Below the pieces are notes generated by a model, which saw only the letters and a program-made list of their open reading frames with translations, searched no databases and was not told the DNA's origin. Positions 14,203-22,555 of a stretch of DNA of 64,000 nucleotides are shown here, in pieces. A program made the position numbers and the translations under genes. How positions within the stretch are numbered: the first letter of the stretch is position 1; each line of letters starts with the position of its first letter. Source of the DNA: Mycobacterium sp. JS623 (GTDB lineage Bacteria > Actinomycetota > Actinomycetes > Mycobacteriales > Mycobacteriaceae); the NCBI RefSeq assembly GCF_000328565.1, contig NC_019966.1, positions 5,642,001 to 5,706,000 on the forward strand, in the 5' to 3' direction.

Positions 14203-15461
14203 CCAACGTTGTGGTCGCGCTTCAGACCTGGCAGGAAATCAAACACGACTTCGGCGCCAATTGGCTGATCTATTTGTCCATGCCGTTCGTCGCCGCATTC
14301 GTCGGCTGGAGCACCAAAATCGTTGCGCTGGAGATGATTTACCGGCCGCTCGAGTTCAAGGGCATCGGCCCGATCGGCTGGCAGGGCATCGTGCCAAGGC
14401 GGGCGGGCAAGGTCGGTTCGAAAACGATCGAGTTGCTGACCGCGAACCTGCTTAAACCCGAGGAGTTGCTGGAACGCATCGATGCGGCGGAAGCCGTTGA
14501 GGCGCTGCGCGCCCCGCTGGTGCAGGCCGTCGACGAGATATCCCGTGATCTCGCCGAAGAAATCCGGCCAGGACTGTGGGACTCGCTGCCCGACGCCGCG
14601 CGCAAGGCGGTCCAAGAGCGGATCCAAGCCCAAGCACCCCGGGTCACCGAGAACATGCTCAACGAGATGAAGGCGGACCTGGGTCGCTACGTCGATCTCC
14701 AGTTCCTCTCCGTCACCACGTTGGTGCGCAACAAGGACAAGCTGATCAAGCTGATGCGCGGCCTGAGCGACGACGCGATGGCATTTGTGCGGCGCAGCGG
14801 AATCTACTTCGGCCTCGTGATCGGCCTCGTGCAGATGGTCGCATGGGCATTGTTCAAGAACCCATGGATCATGCCTGCGTTCGGCTTTGCCGTCGGCTTC
14901 TTGAGCGACTACATCGCGCTCAACATGTTGTTCCGGCCGGTGCAGCCGAAGAAGTTCTTGGGCTTCATTCCTTTCCAGGGCCTGCTTCACGCCCAACGCG
15001 ACAAGATCACCCGCGACTACGCCAAGATCCTCGCCGATGACCTTTTCGCTCCCGAGATCCTGTTCGACGGCATCATCAAGGGCCCCGGCTCGGACAAGCT
15101 TTTCGCGCTGGCCGCCAAGGAAGTCGAAGCAGCCATCGACTCGCAGACGGGAATCGCAGGCCCCATCGTTGCTCTTGCGGTGGGCACGAAACGCTATCGC
15201 GCACTCAAAGACCGAGTGGTGCAGCTTGTTCTCGAACGTTTCCCTTCGACGCTGCTCGAAGCCCAGGACTATGCCACCAGCGCGATCGACCTCGAGAACA
15301 CCATTGTCGAGAAGATGAATCAGCTCACCAACGAACAATATGAGTCGATTCTGCGGCCCGTCTTCAAGGACGACGAACCCCTGATGGTTGTGGTCGGGGG
15401 CATCCTCGGTGGCGTGGTGGGCGAGCTGCAGGTGCTACTCATCGAGCATTTCGGCCACTAA
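14199..15461 (+). CDS. DUF445 membrane-associated protein
   Basis: A 420-residue protein. GTG 14199 overlaps the Abi-alpha stop (GTGA), and GGGGA lies just upstream, so this start is well supported. It has an N-terminal hydrophobic segment (IYLSMPFVAAFVGWSTKIVA), a central hairpin of two transmembrane helices around FGLVIGLVQMVAWALF and IMPAFGFAVGFLSDYIALNM, the family motif ALNMLFRPVQPKKFLGFIPF and a C-terminal hydrophobic end. The first domain repeats the motif (MIYRPLEFKGIGPIGWQGIV), as in other DUF445 proteins. The biochemical role of the family is unknown. The 3' end overlaps an acyl-CoA dehydrogenase remnant on the other strand. Confidence 0.8.
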   Translation: MTNVVVALQTWQEIKHDFGANWLIYLSMPFVAAFVGWSTKIVALEMIYRPLEFKGIGPIGWQGIVPRRAGKVGSKTIELLTANLLKPEELLERIDAAEAVEALRAPLVQAVDEISRDLAEEIRPGLWDSLPDAARKAVQERIQAQAPRVTENMLNEMKADLGRYVDLQFLSVTTLVRNKDKLIKLMRGLSDDAMAFVRRSGIYFGLVIGLVQMVAWALFKNPWIMPAFGFAVGFLSDYIALNMLFRPVQPKKFLGFIPFQGLLHAQRDKITRDYAKILADDLFAPEILFDGIIKGPGSDKLFALAAKEVEAAIDSQTGIAGPIVALAVGTKRYRALKDRVVQLVLERFPSTLLEAQDYATSAIDLENTIVEKMNQLTNEQYESILRPVFKDDEPLMVVVGGILGGVVGELQVLLIEHFGH

Positions 15462-15704
15462 CTTCCGAATCGGTTCACATCGGCCAGCCGAGTTGTCGGT
15501 GCTCAATGATCCGGCTCTCAGCGCCGCGGTCAATATGTTGTGTTCGCGGGCGCCCAGTGAGATCGCCGCCTCGATCAGTTGCATGTCCCGAACGGTGGTG
15601 CCATCGAGTTCGCCGAATTCGCCTGTAGCGAGCACTTTCTCGAGGTCCAGGACCTCGAAGAGGTTGAACTCCAGGTCGCGCACATTGGCTGGGTAGTGGC
15701 TCGT
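15435..15704 (-). pseudogene. Remnant of an acyl-CoA dehydrogenase N-terminus
   Basis: The leftward frame from 15704 encodes TSHYPANVRDLEFNLFEVLD, then LEKVLATGEFGELDGTTVRDM, the N-terminal signature I remember for AidB-like/long mycobacterial acyl-CoA dehydrogenases that normally starts MSHY. Here the start codon position is ACG. After about 45 residues the similarity is lost and the frame stops at 15435 without any FAD-binding domain. It is therefore a decayed fragment, or a small protein starting at an upstream codon. It overlaps the end of the convergent DUF445 gene by 27 bases. Confidence 0.5.
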
Positions 15705-15859
15705 CGGCAGCCTTTCGCCGTCGTTGCGCTCAGCGCAACCGCCGCCGGACACCGGCCGCATATCACATGCGTGTGAGGAAATTGACGAATCTGTCACGGC
15801 CAATTCGCTGTCGACTCGCTGTGGAAACCGCAGACTTAGACGAGTCCGGGGAGGGTCGA

Positions 15860-18049
15860 GTGGCGGAACGAAGCGAACGCACGACGCGCGTATCACGAGC
15901 CTCGAGCGAGCTGAACCGGCAGTTGCGCGACGCCCGCGAGCAAGCAGCCGCGAGCCGCGAGATTCTCGCCGCCCTCGGCCGGGCAGGCGCCGACCCAGAT
16001 GACATCCTCGACACGATCCTCGAGCACGCCACTCGCCTGTGCCGTGCGCAGGCTGCGACGTTGTACATCCCCGAGGGCGACACATTTCTGCTTTCCCGCG
16101 ACTCCGGCAAGATCTCCGAAGAGTTTCGCAGGCAGGTACTCGACCAGCCGCTCGCTCGCAACCGGTCGTCCACCGTCGGTCGCGCGGCCCAGGAAATGCG
16201 GACCATCCAGATCGCCGATGCGCTCAACGATGCGGAGTACGGGCGCAGCGATCTGCAAAGCCTTGCTGGCTTTCGCACGCTGTTGTCCACGCCGATGATG
16301 CTGCAGAACGAGGTCGTCGGTGTGCTGTCCATGTGGCGCACCAACGTCGCGCCGTTTAACAAGCGCGAATGCGAACTCCTTGAGGAGTTCGCCGTCCAGG
16401 GTGCGATCGTGATGCGACAGGACGCGTTGCGCCGCGCATTGGACCGACAAGTCGCACAGCTGGAGGTGCTGCGGGAAGTCGGAGACGCCGTCGGCTCCAC
16501 CCTCGATCTCGACGAAGTGCTGGACCAGATCGTCAGCAACGCCGTGCAGCTCACCCGCACCGACGGCGGATCCATCATGGAGTACGACGAGTCGACCGAC
16601 TCGTTCCACGTTCGTGCCGCGTACGGCAGCAGCCAGGAACTGCTAAAAGAACTGCGCGCCATCACAATTGACCGTAAGACCACGCTGGTGGGCAGGGCCG
16701 CGACAGCCCACCGGACGGTCGAAGTGCCCGACCTCGCCGCTGCGGAGCTCGACCCCCACCTGGCCGCCTTGCTCCGCGACGGCTGGCGGTCCGTGCTCGC
16801 CGTTCCCATTTTGCGAGGCGACCGGATCCTGGGTGTGCTGGTGATCCGGCGCCGCGACACCGGCTCGTTCGGGCCTCATGTGCAGCTGCTCGAAACCTTC
16901 GCAGGCCAGTCCGCACTTGCCATCGTCAACGCGCGCCTGTTTGGTGAGCTGCAGACCAAGACAAGAGAACTCGAGGTCGCCAGCCACCACAAATCCGAGT
17001 TCCTGGCCAGCATGTCCCACGAGCTGCGCACCCCGCTCAACGCGGTCATCGGTTTCTCAGAAGTGTTGCTTGACCGAATGTTCGGCGAGCTCAACGAGCG
17101 GCAGGACGAATACCTGCGCGACATCTGGAACTCCGGCAAGCACCTGCTGGAGCTGCTGAATGAGATCCTCGACCTCTCCAAGGTCGAGGCGGGCCAAATG
17201 ATCCTCGAGCCAAGCACGTTCAGTGTCACCAGCGCTATCGACTATTGCGTTGCGATGCTTCGGGAACGCGCTACTGCGCACTCGATCACGGTCACCGTCG
17301 ACGTCGCCGCCGAGATCAACACCATCGACGCCGACGAGCGCAAGTTCAAGCAGGTCGTGCTCAACCTGGTGTCTAACGCGGTCAAGTTCACTCCCGACGG
17401 CGGATCCGTGTCGGTCCGCGCTTCTCGCGAAGGCTCCGAGCTGTTGGTAACGGTGACCGACACGGGTATCGGCGTGCCTGTCGAAGACCAAGAACGAATC
17501 TTCGAGTCGTTCCAACAGGGCCGCCGCGGCGCGCCGAAAGAAGAGGGCACCGGCCTTGGCCTCACGTTGTCGCGGCGCTTCGTCTGGTTGTGGGGCGGGC
17601 GGATGTGGCTTCAGAGCACTGCAGGTGAGGGCAGCACGTTCGGGTTCTCCATCCCGGGGGTGCTGAAGGGTGATGAAGGTGTGCCACAACACCTTCCGGT
17701 CATCCTTCTCGTCGACGACGACCGAGCGTCGCTGGACCTCAACTCGGCATACCTCGATGGTTCGCCGACACGAGTGCTGCGGGCCACAGACGGTCTCGAG
17801 GCCCTCGAGGTGGCGCAGAAAGAGCGACCGGCCGCCATCGTCCTCGAGGTTGGGCTACCCAAGCGCGACGGCTGGCAGGTGCTGACCGACCTCAAAGCCG
17901 ATCCCCACACCGCCACGATCCCGGTGATCATCGCGACTGACGTCGACAATCGCGCCCGCGGGCTCGCCCTCGGTGCCGAGGCCTACCTACGCAAACCGAT
18001 TGGCCGCGACGAGCTGATCGAGGCGTTGAAACGAGCGGGAGCGCTGTGA
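15860..18049 (+). CDS. GAF-GAF hybrid histidine kinase with C-terminal pseudo-receiver
   Basis: A 729-residue soluble sensor kinase. GTG 15860 has GGGGAGGG five bases upstream and is preferred to ATG 15767. Domains: short coiled N-terminus; GAF1 about 45-190; GAF2 about 205-355; HisKA with FLASMSHELRTPLNAVIGFS; HATPase with NLVSNAVKFTPDGG, DTGIGV and GTGLGLTLSRRF; receiver from about 610. The receiver keeps VDDD and the conserved Lys (LRKPIG), but the phosphoacceptor position is Glu (IVLEVGLP, codon 17846-17848). There is no transmembrane helix, so it senses a cytoplasmic signal through the GAF domains. It overlaps the next gene by four bases (GTGA) and likely feeds the two intact receivers that follow. 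Confidence 0.9.
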   Translation: MAERSERTTRVSRASSELNRQLRDAREQAAASREILAALGRAGADPDDILDTILEHATRLCRAQAATLYIPEGDTFLLSRDSGKISEEFRRQVLDQPLARNRSSTVGRAAQEMRTIQIADALNDAEYGRSDLQSLAGFRTLLSTPMMLQNEVVGVLSMWRTNVAPFNKRECELLEEFAVQGAIVMRQDALRRALDRQVAQLEVLREVGDAVGSTLDLDEVLDQIVSNAVQLTRTDGGSIMEYDESTDSFHVRAAYGSSQELLKELRAITIDRKTTLVGRAATAHRTVEVPDLAAAELDPHLAALLRDGWRSVLAVPILRGDRILGVLVIRRRDTGSFGPHVQLLETFAGQSALAIVNARLFGELQTKTRELEVASHHKSEFLASMSHELRTPLNAVIGFSEVLLDRMFGELNERQDEYLRDIWNSGKHLLELLNEILDLSKVEAGQMILEPSTFSVTSAIDYCVAMLRERATAHSITVTVDVAAEINTIDADERKFKQVVLNLVSNAVKFTPDGGSVSVRASREGSELLVTVTDTGIGVPVEDQERIFESFQQGRRGAPKEEGTGLGLTLSRRFVWLWGGRMWLQSTAGEGSTFGFSIPGVLKGDEGVPQHLPVILLVDDDRASLDLNSAYLDGSPTRVLRATDGLEALEVAQKERPAAIVLEVGLPKRDGWQVLTDLKADPHTATIPVIIATDVDNRARGLALGAEAYLRKPIGRDELIEALKRAGAL

Positions 18050-18426
18050 CGACACGCCGCATCCTCGTGGTCGAGGACAATCCGTTGAACCTCAAGCTGG
18101 TTCGCGAGGTGTTGAGTTTCGCCGGCTATGACGTCATCGAGGCGCAATCCGGGGAAGAAGGCCTGCGAGCCGCACAGGAGACTCCCCCGGATCTGGTGCT
18201 GATGGACCTCCAATTGCCCGGCATCGACGGAACCGAGACGCTGCACAGACTGCGGCAGGACACCCTGGGCCCGGAGATACCGATCGTTGCCGTGACGGCC
18301 TTCGCGATGGCCGAGGACAAGGAGCGGGCATCGCGCGCCGGCTTCGACGGCTACATCGAGAAACCCATCAGCGTGCGCGCGCTACCCGGCCAGATCGAAG
18401 CATTTTTCGACGGACAGGCGGACTGA
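18046..18426 (+). CDS. Single-domain response regulator (CheY/DivK-like)
   Basis: A 126-residue receiver with no output domain. It has LVVEDNPLN, phosphoacceptor Asp in LMDLQLPGIDG, Thr in VAVTAFAM and Lys in IEKPIS, so it should be phosphorylatable. GTG 18046 overlaps the kinase stop, and its own stop overlaps the ATG of the cyclase gene by one base. Single receivers usually act by protein contact or as phosphorelay intermediates. The order kinase, receiver, receiver-cyclase suggests it shuttles phosphate within this operon or acts as a phosphate sink. Confidence 0.9.
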   Translation: MTTRRILVVEDNPLNLKLVREVLSFAGYDVIEAQSGEEGLRAAQETPPDLVLMDLQLPGIDGTETLHRLRQDTLGPEIPIVAVTAFAMAEDKERASRAGFDGYIEKPISVRALPGQIEAFFDGQAD

Positions 18427-19535
18427 TGGACCTCACCGCGACGGTACTGGCTGTCGACGACCAGCTGACCAACCTGAAGTTGCTCGACGCGGTCCTCACT
18501 CCGCGCGGACACCGGGTGCTGACAGCGCAATCGGGCGCCGAGGCACTACAGCTTCTCGAGACCGAGGACATCGACCTCGTTCTGCTCGACATCCTGATGC
18601 CGCAGATGGACGGTTACGAAGTGTGCCGTCGAATACGGTCAATTCCCGCAACCGAATTCCTTCCGGTAGTGATGATCACCGCCAGCGGAAGCGAACAACG
18701 GCTGGCGGCCCTCGAGGCGGGCGCCGACGACTTCGTCACCAAACCCTTCGACAAGAGCGAGCTGCTGGCGCGGGTGGCGTCGCTGACGCGGATCAAGCGT
18801 TATCACGACACTATCCGCCGCCAGGCCGAGGAGTTGGCTCGATGGAACGCCGAGCTCGAAACCCGGGTCGCTCACCAGGTGTCGGAATTGGAGCGCACCA
18901 GCCGGCTGCGCCGTTTCCTGTCCCCCCAGCTGGCCGACCTCGTCGTCGGTGACGAGAGCCTGCTCGCCAGCCACCGCCGCGAAATCGTCGTTCTCTTCAC
19001 CGATCTGAGGAACTTCACGCCGTTCGCGGAGACCAGTGAGCCCGAAGAGGTGATGGGCGTACTCGCCGAGTACCACCACGCCATCGGCGGCCTCGTCCAC
19101 GCGTACGAAGGCACGCTGGAGCGGTTCACCGGCGACGGAATCATGGTGTTCTTCAACGACCCTGTCCAATGCGATGATCCCGCACAGCGGGCCGTACGGA
19201 TGGCACTGGATATCCGGGATGCGGTGCGAGATCTCGCCGATGGCTGGCATCGCAGAGGCTATGAGCTCGCCGTGGGAATCGGTATAGCCCAAAACCATGC
19301 GACGCTCGGCCGGATCGGCTTCGAGGGGCGATTCGATTACGCCGCCATTGGCAGCGTCACCAACCTGGCTGCGCGACTGTGTTCGGATGCCGGGCCCTGG
19401 CAGGTGCTGGTGACCGACCGCGTGCTCGCGGCCACCGAAGACATCTGCGTGTCGGAAATGGTCGGGGACGTACAGCCCAAGGGATTCAGCCGCAAAGTGC
19501 GCGTGCACAACATCAGCGCGCTCAAAGAAAAGTAG
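18426..19535 (+). CDS. Response regulator with class III nucleotide cyclase output
   Basis: A 369-residue protein. Residues 1-125 form a receiver (AVDDQ, LLDILMPQMDGYE, TKPFD), all key residues present. A coiled linker of about 45 residues (RRQAEELARWNAELETRVAH) follows. Residues about 180-365 are a class III adenylate/guanylate cyclase: metal-binding Asp in VVLFTDLRNFTPF and in RFTGDGIMVFFN, then FDYAAIGSVTNLAARL with the transition-state Asn and Arg. It should make a cyclic nucleotide when phosphorylated or dimerised through the receiver. The base specificity cannot be set with confidence. It is translationally coupled to the gene before and lies seven bases before the ligase gene. Confidence 0.9.
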   Translation: MDLTATVLAVDDQLTNLKLLDAVLTPRGHRVLTAQSGAEALQLLETEDIDLVLLDILMPQMDGYEVCRRIRSIPATEFLPVVMITASGSEQRLAALEAGADDFVTKPFDKSELLARVASLTRIKRYHDTIRRQAEELARWNAELETRVAHQVSELERTSRLRRFLSPQLADLVVGDESLLASHRREIVVLFTDLRNFTPFAETSEPEEVMGVLAEYHHAIGGLVHAYEGTLERFTGDGIMVFFNDPVQCDDPAQRAVRMALDIRDAVRDLADGWHRRGYELAVGIGIAQNHATLGRIGFEGRFDYAAIGSVTNLAARLCSDAGPWQVLVTDRVLAATEDICVSEMVGDVQPKGFSRKVRVHNISALKEK

Positions 19536-19542
19536 GGAAACC

Positions 19543-21105
19543 ATGTCACCCAGCCAGAAACTGTCGGAGCTCGACGAAGACAAGCGCTACCGCTACTTCG
19601 ATGAATTGCAGCTGACCATGCCCGCGGTTTGGGAGTCGATGAGACGCGACCTGGAGGGCGAGTCGGTCGTGGTGGTTCCATCGATCAGCATCGCGCGCAC
19701 CACACCCGGCAGCGGCACCGTCATGCAGGCGATGGAGGAACGTGCGCTGTTTCTGCTGCTTCTGCTGCGCCAGCCTCGGCTGCAGATGATCTATGTGACG
19801 TCGCAGCCGATCTCCGAATCGATCATCGAGTATTACCTCGGGTTGCTGCCCGGCGTGATTCCCAGTCACGCCCGCGCCCGGCTCACGTTGGTTCCCGTCG
19901 GCGACGCGTCGACGCAACCACTGAGTGCGAAATTGCTTGCGCGGCCGCGACTTCTGCGGGAAATCAGGTCACTGATCCCCGACCCTGACCGCAGCCACCT
20001 GATCCCCTACAACACCACACTGCTCGAGCGAGATGTCGCGCTGAGCCTGCGGATTCCGATGTACGGCGCAGATCCACGGCTCGAGGACCTCGGCAGTAAG
20101 ACGGGCTGCCGCAGAATGTTCGAGGATCTCGGGGTGCCATGCCCGGTGGGCGCCGAGGACCTCCGCACAGTCGACGACATCGTCGCGGGTGTGCAGAGCA
20201 TGCGCGCGCGACGGCCGTCGCTGAGCCAAGCGATCGTGAAGCTCAACGAGGGTGTCTCCGGGGCCGGCAACGCGATGGTCGACCTGAGCGACCTGCCCGC
20301 CCCCGGCACGCCAGACGAGGCCGCCGTCATCACGGACCGCATCATGAACTTGCAGCCGGAGGCCGAAACACTTTCCGTCGACGCCTATCTGACCGCCTTC
20401 GAGAAAAACGGCGGCATCGTCGAAGAGCGGATCACCGGCGAAGCACTGGAAAGTCCGAGCGTGCAGATGCGTGCCCTGCCCGACGGGACCGTCGAGCTGC
20501 TGTCCACCCATGACCAGCTTCTCGGCGGAAAGAGCGGCCAGAAGTACCTAGGTTGCGTCTTCCCGGCCAACCCCGACTACGCCGCCGCCATCGCCGAGCC
20601 CGCCATGGTGATCGGCAGGCGCCTCGCAGAGCTCGGCGCGCTCGGCAGGTTTGCGGTGGATTTCGTTGTGGTGCAGGACAACACAGGCGCATGGACGCCG
20701 TACGCGATCGAGTTGAACCTCCGCAAGGGCGGTACCACCCATCCGTTCCTGACCCTCCAGTTCCTCACCGACGGCACCTACGACGGCGAACGCGGGGTGT
20801 TCCTGACACCCAGCGGCAGCGAAAAGCATCTGGTCGCCACCGACCACTTCGAGGACGACCGACTCAAGGCGCTGACCGTGCGGGAGCTGTTCGACGTCGT
20901 CGTGCGCCATGGTTTGCATTTCGACCAGGCTCGGCGAACGGGCGTGGTGTTCCACATGATCAGCTGCCTCACCGAGTGCGGCCGCGTCGGGCTGACCGCG
21001 GTCGGCGACACCCCCGAGGACGCAGCGCGCCTCTACGAGCAGGCGCAGTCCGTCGTCCTACAGGAGGCCCAGCAGGCGCTCGAAGAAGGCTACGTGATCG
21101 GTTAG
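19543..21105 (+). CDS. ATP-grasp ligase related to peptide ligase PGM1
   Basis: A 520-residue protein. The N-terminal 170 residues match the pre-ATP-grasp form of PGM1-like proteins (VVVVPSISIARTTPGSGTVM, then RALFLLLLLRQPRLQMIYVT). The C-terminal part is an ATP-grasp fold: SKTGCRRMFEDLGVPCP, AIVKLNEGVSGAGNAMV and the metal site YAIELNLRKGGTTHPF. The founding PGM1 joins amino acids or peptides to a nonproteinogenic residue in pheganomycin synthesis. Here it stands alone at the end of a signalling operon, without an obvious precursor peptide. ATG 19543 is preceded by GGGAAA. The 3' end overlaps the convergent cutinase gene by four bases. The substrate is unknown. Confidence 0.75.
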   Translation: MSPSQKLSELDEDKRYRYFDELQLTMPAVWESMRRDLEGESVVVVPSISIARTTPGSGTVMQAMEERALFLLLLLRQPRLQMIYVTSQPISESIIEYYLGLLPGVIPSHARARLTLVPVGDASTQPLSAKLLARPRLLREIRSLIPDPDRSHLIPYNTTLLERDVALSLRIPMYGADPRLEDLGSKTGCRRMFEDLGVPCPVGAEDLRTVDDIVAGVQSMRARRPSLSQAIVKLNEGVSGAGNAMVDLSDLPAPGTPDEAAVITDRIMNLQPEAETLSVDAYLTAFEKNGGIVEERITGEALESPSVQMRALPDGTVELLSTHDQLLGGKSGQKYLGCVFPANPDYAAAIAEPAMVIGRRLAELGALGRFAVDFVVVQDNTGAWTPYAIELNLRKGGTTHPFLTLQFLTDGTYDGERGVFLTPSGSEKHLVATDHFEDDRLKALTVRELFDVVVRHGLHFDQARRTGVVFHMISCLTECGRVGLTAVGDTPEDAARLYEQAQSVVLQEAQQALEEGYVIG

Positions 21106-21812
21106 AGCCGGCCGGCCGCGAATGCTGCGCCCTGGTTGACCATGCCATTCATTGGATACATCGCGTGCGCGACCGTGGGTCCGCCCAACGGAGCGCCGTT
21201 GCAGATCGTGTCACCGTCGGCGCATAGATCGAGGGTCTTGGGCACATACAGCGGACCGATGACGACGGGCGGAGCGCCGGCCTCGCTGAGCCACTGCGCC
21301 GATGGCTTGCCGAACAGAACGACCGCAGCGACGTGGTTCGCCACCTCAGGCGGCATCGGATTCGGTATGAACGATCGGAATTCGGCAGGGACTGCATCCG
21401 GTATGGCTGCTGCGGTCACATAACCCGCAACGACGGCGCCCTGGGAATATCCCGCAATGATGATCCTGGTGTTGGGACAGTTCGCCGCCGTCGCCTGCAC
21501 ATGGGTGCCGGCGTCCCTGATGCCGTCGACGACGGTTCTCGCAAACCCGATGCGGTCGCCAAAATCGCCGCTGGCGGCATAGTTCACGGGATACACGTCC
21601 ATCGATCTCGCGCCGATCTGCGAGCGCATCGTGTCGACGAACGCCTGTCCGACCCCGCCCACTCCAGGTGGTTCGCCGGTACCCCGCGCGAAGACAACCT
21701 CCACGTCCGGGCAAGGCTGAGCAGATGCGACTGGGCCAGACGCGGTGAGTAGCGCCGCCCAAGCTGTCATCACAACAGCACCTAGGAATGAAGTCATTCG
21801 GCGACCGGTCAT
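21102..21812 (-). CDS. Secreted cutinase-family serine esterase
   Basis: A 236-residue protein starting at ATG 21812, with AGGAG at seven bases. The signal peptide ends near VASAQ. The cutinase fold has VVFARGTGEPPG near the mature N-terminus, catalytic Ser in AGYSQGA, catalytic Asp in LCADGDTIC and catalytic His in VAHAMY, plus two disulfide pairs. Mycobacterial cutinase-like proteins cleave esters, phospholipids or other lipids at the cell surface. An 8-bp inverted repeat (21836-21843/21853-21860) lies just upstream of the start. Which lipid it cuts cannot be told. Confidence 0.9.
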   Translation of the reverse strand: MTGRRMTSFLGAVVMTAWAALLTASGPVASAQPCPDVEVVFARGTGEPPGVGGVGQAFVDTMRSQIGARSMDVYPVNYAASGDFGDRIGFARTVVDGIRDAGTHVQATAANCPNTRIIIAGYSQGAVVAGYVTAAAIPDAVPAEFRSFIPNPMPPEVANHVAAVVLFGKPSAQWLSEAGAPPVVIGPLYVPKTLDLCADGDTICNGAPLGGPTVAHAMYPMNGMVNQGAAFAAGRL

Positions 21813-22017
21813 GAAGAAACTCCTAAGACACCGGGTTGGCGGCGTGATGACCGCCGCCAATCTGATCCTGTACCCCGCTGGTGCTGGCCGTAACCATCCC
21901 CGGACAGCGCTGCATGGACTGGTTGTCCGCCAGCCGCGACGTTAGTCGGTCGGGGCGATTTCGACCCGCGCGGGATTTCGATTCTCAACGGCAGTGGCGT
22001 CTGATAAAGCTAAGGCC

Positions 22018-22383
22018 ATGGCCGAAGCCGGGTTTTGGGTCGCATGGGGCCTGCCCACACAGGGACGTGAACGACAGGCGCTTGACCTGCTCAACGAGAC
22101 GCGGGGCTATCTCGAGCGGCTCGTGCAGGCTCAGCAGATCGAGCGTTTCGACGTAGCCATCCTCAAGCCGCAGACCATCGAGTTGGGCGGCTTCATCTTG
22201 ATTCAGGGCAGCGAGGGGCAGATCGACACCTTGCGCCGTGACGCCGACTTCCAGATTTGGGTCAACCGGGTGCAGTTGGTCGCCGACCGTGTCGGGATGG
22301 TGGATGCCTGGGTCGACGAGGGCCTCACCGAAGCGACCGACCTCTACAGGCAAGCGCTGCGAAAGGGCGACCTGTCCACCTAG
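22018..22383 (+). CDS. Conserved small protein with YCII/ferredoxin-like-fold appearance
   Basis: A 121-residue protein from ATG 22018 (AAGG upstream; in-frame ATG 21994 also possible). The alternating strands and helices (FWVAWGLPTQG, ALDLLNETRGYLERL, LGGFILIQGSEGQI, VQLVADRVGMVDAWV) suggest a dimeric alpha-beta barrel like YCII or EthD proteins. The catalytic His/Asp of YCII cannot be assigned. There is no signal peptide. It stands alone between two divergent or independent units. No function can be assigned. Confidence 0.6.
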   Translation: MAEAGFWVAWGLPTQGRERQALDLLNETRGYLERLVQAQQIERFDVAILKPQTIELGGFILIQGSEGQIDTLRRDADFQIWVNRVQLVADRVGMVDAWVDEGLTEATDLYRQALRKGDLST

Positions 22384-22458
22384 TAGACGTAGCTCGCCCG
22401 GCAGGCACTTCGCGAAAAGCCCAACAAGATCAATACCACAGCGACTGCTGTTGTACAT

Positions 22459-22472
22459 GGGACATTTGTCCC
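22459..22472. promoter_or_regulatory. Inverted repeat GGGACATTTGTCCC upstream of the DUF4185 gene
   Basis: Six-base arms GGGACA and TGTCCC with a two-base spacer, 84 bases upstream of the DUF4185 start. It is a candidate operator for a dimeric regulator; no matching known site is recognised. Confidence 0.35.
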
Positions 22473-22555
22473 TTTTGCTGTGTGCGTCCTGCCAATTCGT
22501 TTTAATGGGTCCAAATTGCTAATTGACGGGGGAGAAGCTTCATGGAGGAAGAACA

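Noticed and set aside
15763..16860. 365-residue leftward Ser/Arg-rich frame
   Set aside because: It is antisense to the hybrid kinase; composition is that of a shadow frame.
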